Positions 62,475 to 64,000 of a DNA stretch of 64,000 bases are shown here, piece after piece. The notes below the pieces were generated by a model. It saw only the letters and a program-made list of their open reading frames with translations, was not told where the DNA came from and made no database searches. The stretch is from the NCBI RefSeq assembly GCF_000218685.1, contig NW_006763300.1, forward strand, positions 641,360-705,359, read 5' to 3'. The stretch comes from Serpula lacrymans var. lacrymans S7.9 (Eukaryota > Basidiomycota > Agaricomycetes > Boletales > Serpulaceae). Within the stretch, counting starts at the first letter, position 1; the number at the start of each line of letters is the position of its first letter. A program made the position numbers and the translations under genes.

Positions 62475-64000
62475 TCACAAGCCGCTCCAGGAGAAGGTCT
62501 GTTTCAACTTGAAGCTGCCCTTAAGAGGAAGATCGTCGCTACTGGTGCCCACAAGTACGTGATATTCGCCCGCGTTTGCGTACCAGGCTTTCTTCGGCGT
62601 ATTCCAGTACGATATGGCGTATTTGTCCAGGGATATTTTTACTGTCTGTGAAGTACCAGCTGCCAGGTCTCGTGCTTTAGCGAAACCTTTAAGCTGCAGG
62701 GAGGGCGTAGTCAATCCAATATCTGGTAACGTTATGTAGAGCTGCACGACGCCAGAACCTGTCACTGATCCAACGTTGGCAATCGTAGCATTAACCGCCA
62801 CGCTGAAAGACTCGTCATGTGAAGTGACAGCTGAAATAGACAAGTTGGACAACAAAAACTTCGTGTACGACAAGCCAAATCTAGATAGAGATGGTAGTCG
62901 TAAAAACACATAGAAAGACTAGTTAGAAAATGTCATACCCAAATGGGAAAAGTGGCTTGATATTTCTGGCTTGATAATGCTTGTAGCCGACGAACAGATC
63001 CTCGCGATAATGAATTTGACCGTTTTCACTTTGCAAGTTCAGATATGACGGCATGTCTTCCATACAAGCCGGAAGGGTAAGCGACAATTTCCCGGATGGG
63101 TTGACGTCGCCGTAGAGGATATCAGCAAGAGCATTGCCAACCTCATTGCCAGAGTACCATGCTTGAACTATCCCATTGACATGCTGAACCCATGGCATAG
63201 CCACTGCTGATCCCTAAAAACAATATTTGTCAGGCTCAGTAGGAGATTGGAAGTTGGCATACTGACCGCTTGGATGCATACAACGGTATTTGGGTTCGCT
63301 TGACCGAGTTTCGCGATGAGCTCGTTTTGCCTGCCAGGCATATCTAACGTAGGTCTGTCGAAACCCTCGCTCTCCCACTCTGGCGTAAGACCTCCAACGA
63401 ACACCACCACATCGGATTTAGCTGCGAGAGCAATAGCGTCATTGATGGCCTTGTCAGGATCGATTTTTTCGGCGCCGCCTATCCTCTACAAAAAGTGAAC
63501 AAGTGTCGGATAATTGTGCATTTTGAACTGATAGAAGAACGCACTACTCCGCGCATGAGAGCGGGCTGAGAATTGCCTTTGTCGACTCCGTCGTCTTCAC
63601 TACTTGCCCCTACGGTATTAGTGTATTCCACTAACAATTCTACGGGGCTTCCGGCCTTGAGATTAACGGTAGCTTTCTCCTCAACAGTCCCTTGCCTGAA
63701 AGGATATGCTGTTAAAAGAGCCAAACGCCATCTAAAGAATATATGACAAACCCATAGAAGAAATCACCGGGTCGCTGATTCGTCCAGTTATCGATAGTTA
63801 GTTTGCCGTCGATCCATAGCTTTGCGCGACCAGCTACGGTCAGACCCAATTCGTATGCAGCTGTCTTGTCCATCGTTAATAAGCCCTTTAACTTTATCGT
63901 CCAGGTAGGTGTAAGGCCTGCCGGCAAGAAATCGTTCAACTTGATCCTCGTATCCTGAAGAACATATTCAGCGACTTGTTCCGTCGGGTTTCCTTGTGCA
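62475..64000 (-). CDS. GH3 beta-glucosidase with PA14 domain, C-terminal part (5' end outside window)
   Basis: The gene enters from the right edge. In order: PA14 part ('AGLTPTWTIKLKGLLTMDKT', 'AKLWIDGKLTIDNWTNQ', 'KAGSPVELLVEYTN'); then the second half of the GH3 C-terminal alpha/beta sandwich ('DVVVFVGGLTPEWESEGFDR', 'PGRQNELIAKLGQANPNTVV', 'VQAWYSGNEVGNALADILYG', 'NPSGKLSLTLP'); then the fibronectin-III-like end ('FGLSYTKFLLSNLSISAV', 'LQLKGFAKARDLAAGTSQ', 'YHVLVGTSSDDLPLKG'), stop 62475-62477. The nucleophile Asp lies in the missing N-terminal barrel. Usual role: hydrolysis of cellobiose and other beta-glucosides. No secretion signal can be judged here. Confidence 0.9.

Overview
This is a 64-kb piece of a fungal nuclear genome, most likely from an agaricomycete (mushroom-forming) basidiomycete. 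Nearly every gene is broken by many introns of about 45-65 nt with GT..AG ends. The gene set is eukaryotic housekeeping: COG complex, ESCRT-III, H/ACA snoRNP, nucleoporin. There is also a Zn2Cys6 regulator of the type common in mushrooms. The organism assignment is inferred from gene style, not from a marker gene.

Layout. Positions 1-21.6 kb are a gene-dense left arm: the C-terminus of a Gea/GBF1-type ARF-GEF, an SDR/epimerase-like protein, 3-hydroxyisobutyrate dehydrogenase, a SCY1-like pseudokinase, the repair helicase HRQ1, a small basic ORF, an alpha/beta hydrolase, a Cuz1/ZFAND1 AN1 zinc-finger protein, COG4 and VPS2. Positions 21.8-45.4 kb are a nested transposon block bordered by gene remnants. 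Positions 45.7-64 kb are a second gene-dense arm: a Zn2Cys6 regulator, a NUP37-like propeller, a farnesylated Ydj1-type Hsp40, a UPF0538/C2orf76 protein, GAR1, a Mis14/Nsl1-like kinetochore protein, UMP-CMP kinase, a lipid kinase, SDA1, GAL7 and the C-terminal part of a PA14-containing GH3 beta-glucosidase.

The transposon block holds three related Ty3/Gypsy chromoviruses. E1 (24003-30804, +) is flanked by the 5-bp duplication TTCTG and has nearly identical 356-bp LTRs. It sits inside an older, decayed minus-strand element, E3 (23813-24002 plus 30805-34111). E2 (36333-43305, +) has 344-bp LTRs that look identical and the duplication AATGT. It is inserted in a ~0.8-kb terminal-inverted-repeat (TIR) element that has a second, oppositely oriented copy at 23038-23812. 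A related solo LTR (34285-34633, duplication CACCC) and a 137-bp MITE-like element (22725-22861) complete the block.

The most interesting material is in these elements. (1) The primer-binding site of each Gypsy copy is complementary to a sequence inside its own LTR, about 33 bp downstream of a TATA box. The pairing covaries between copies, which points to Tf1-like self-priming. (2) All three carry a small membrane-protein ORF (ORF0) before gag. (3) All three share a ~92-nt leader whose terminal hairpin covaries. (4) gag and pol meet at a conserved 'UUU-stop-AGAGGC' site that allows a -1 slip onto an uninterrupted pol frame. (5) A further conserved ORF overlaps the start of gag. (6) The TIR element carries an A box, a B box and a T7 terminator at conserved spacing, i.e. 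a tRNA-like Pol III unit. Each Gypsy copy has visible lesions, so none looks autonomous as read here.
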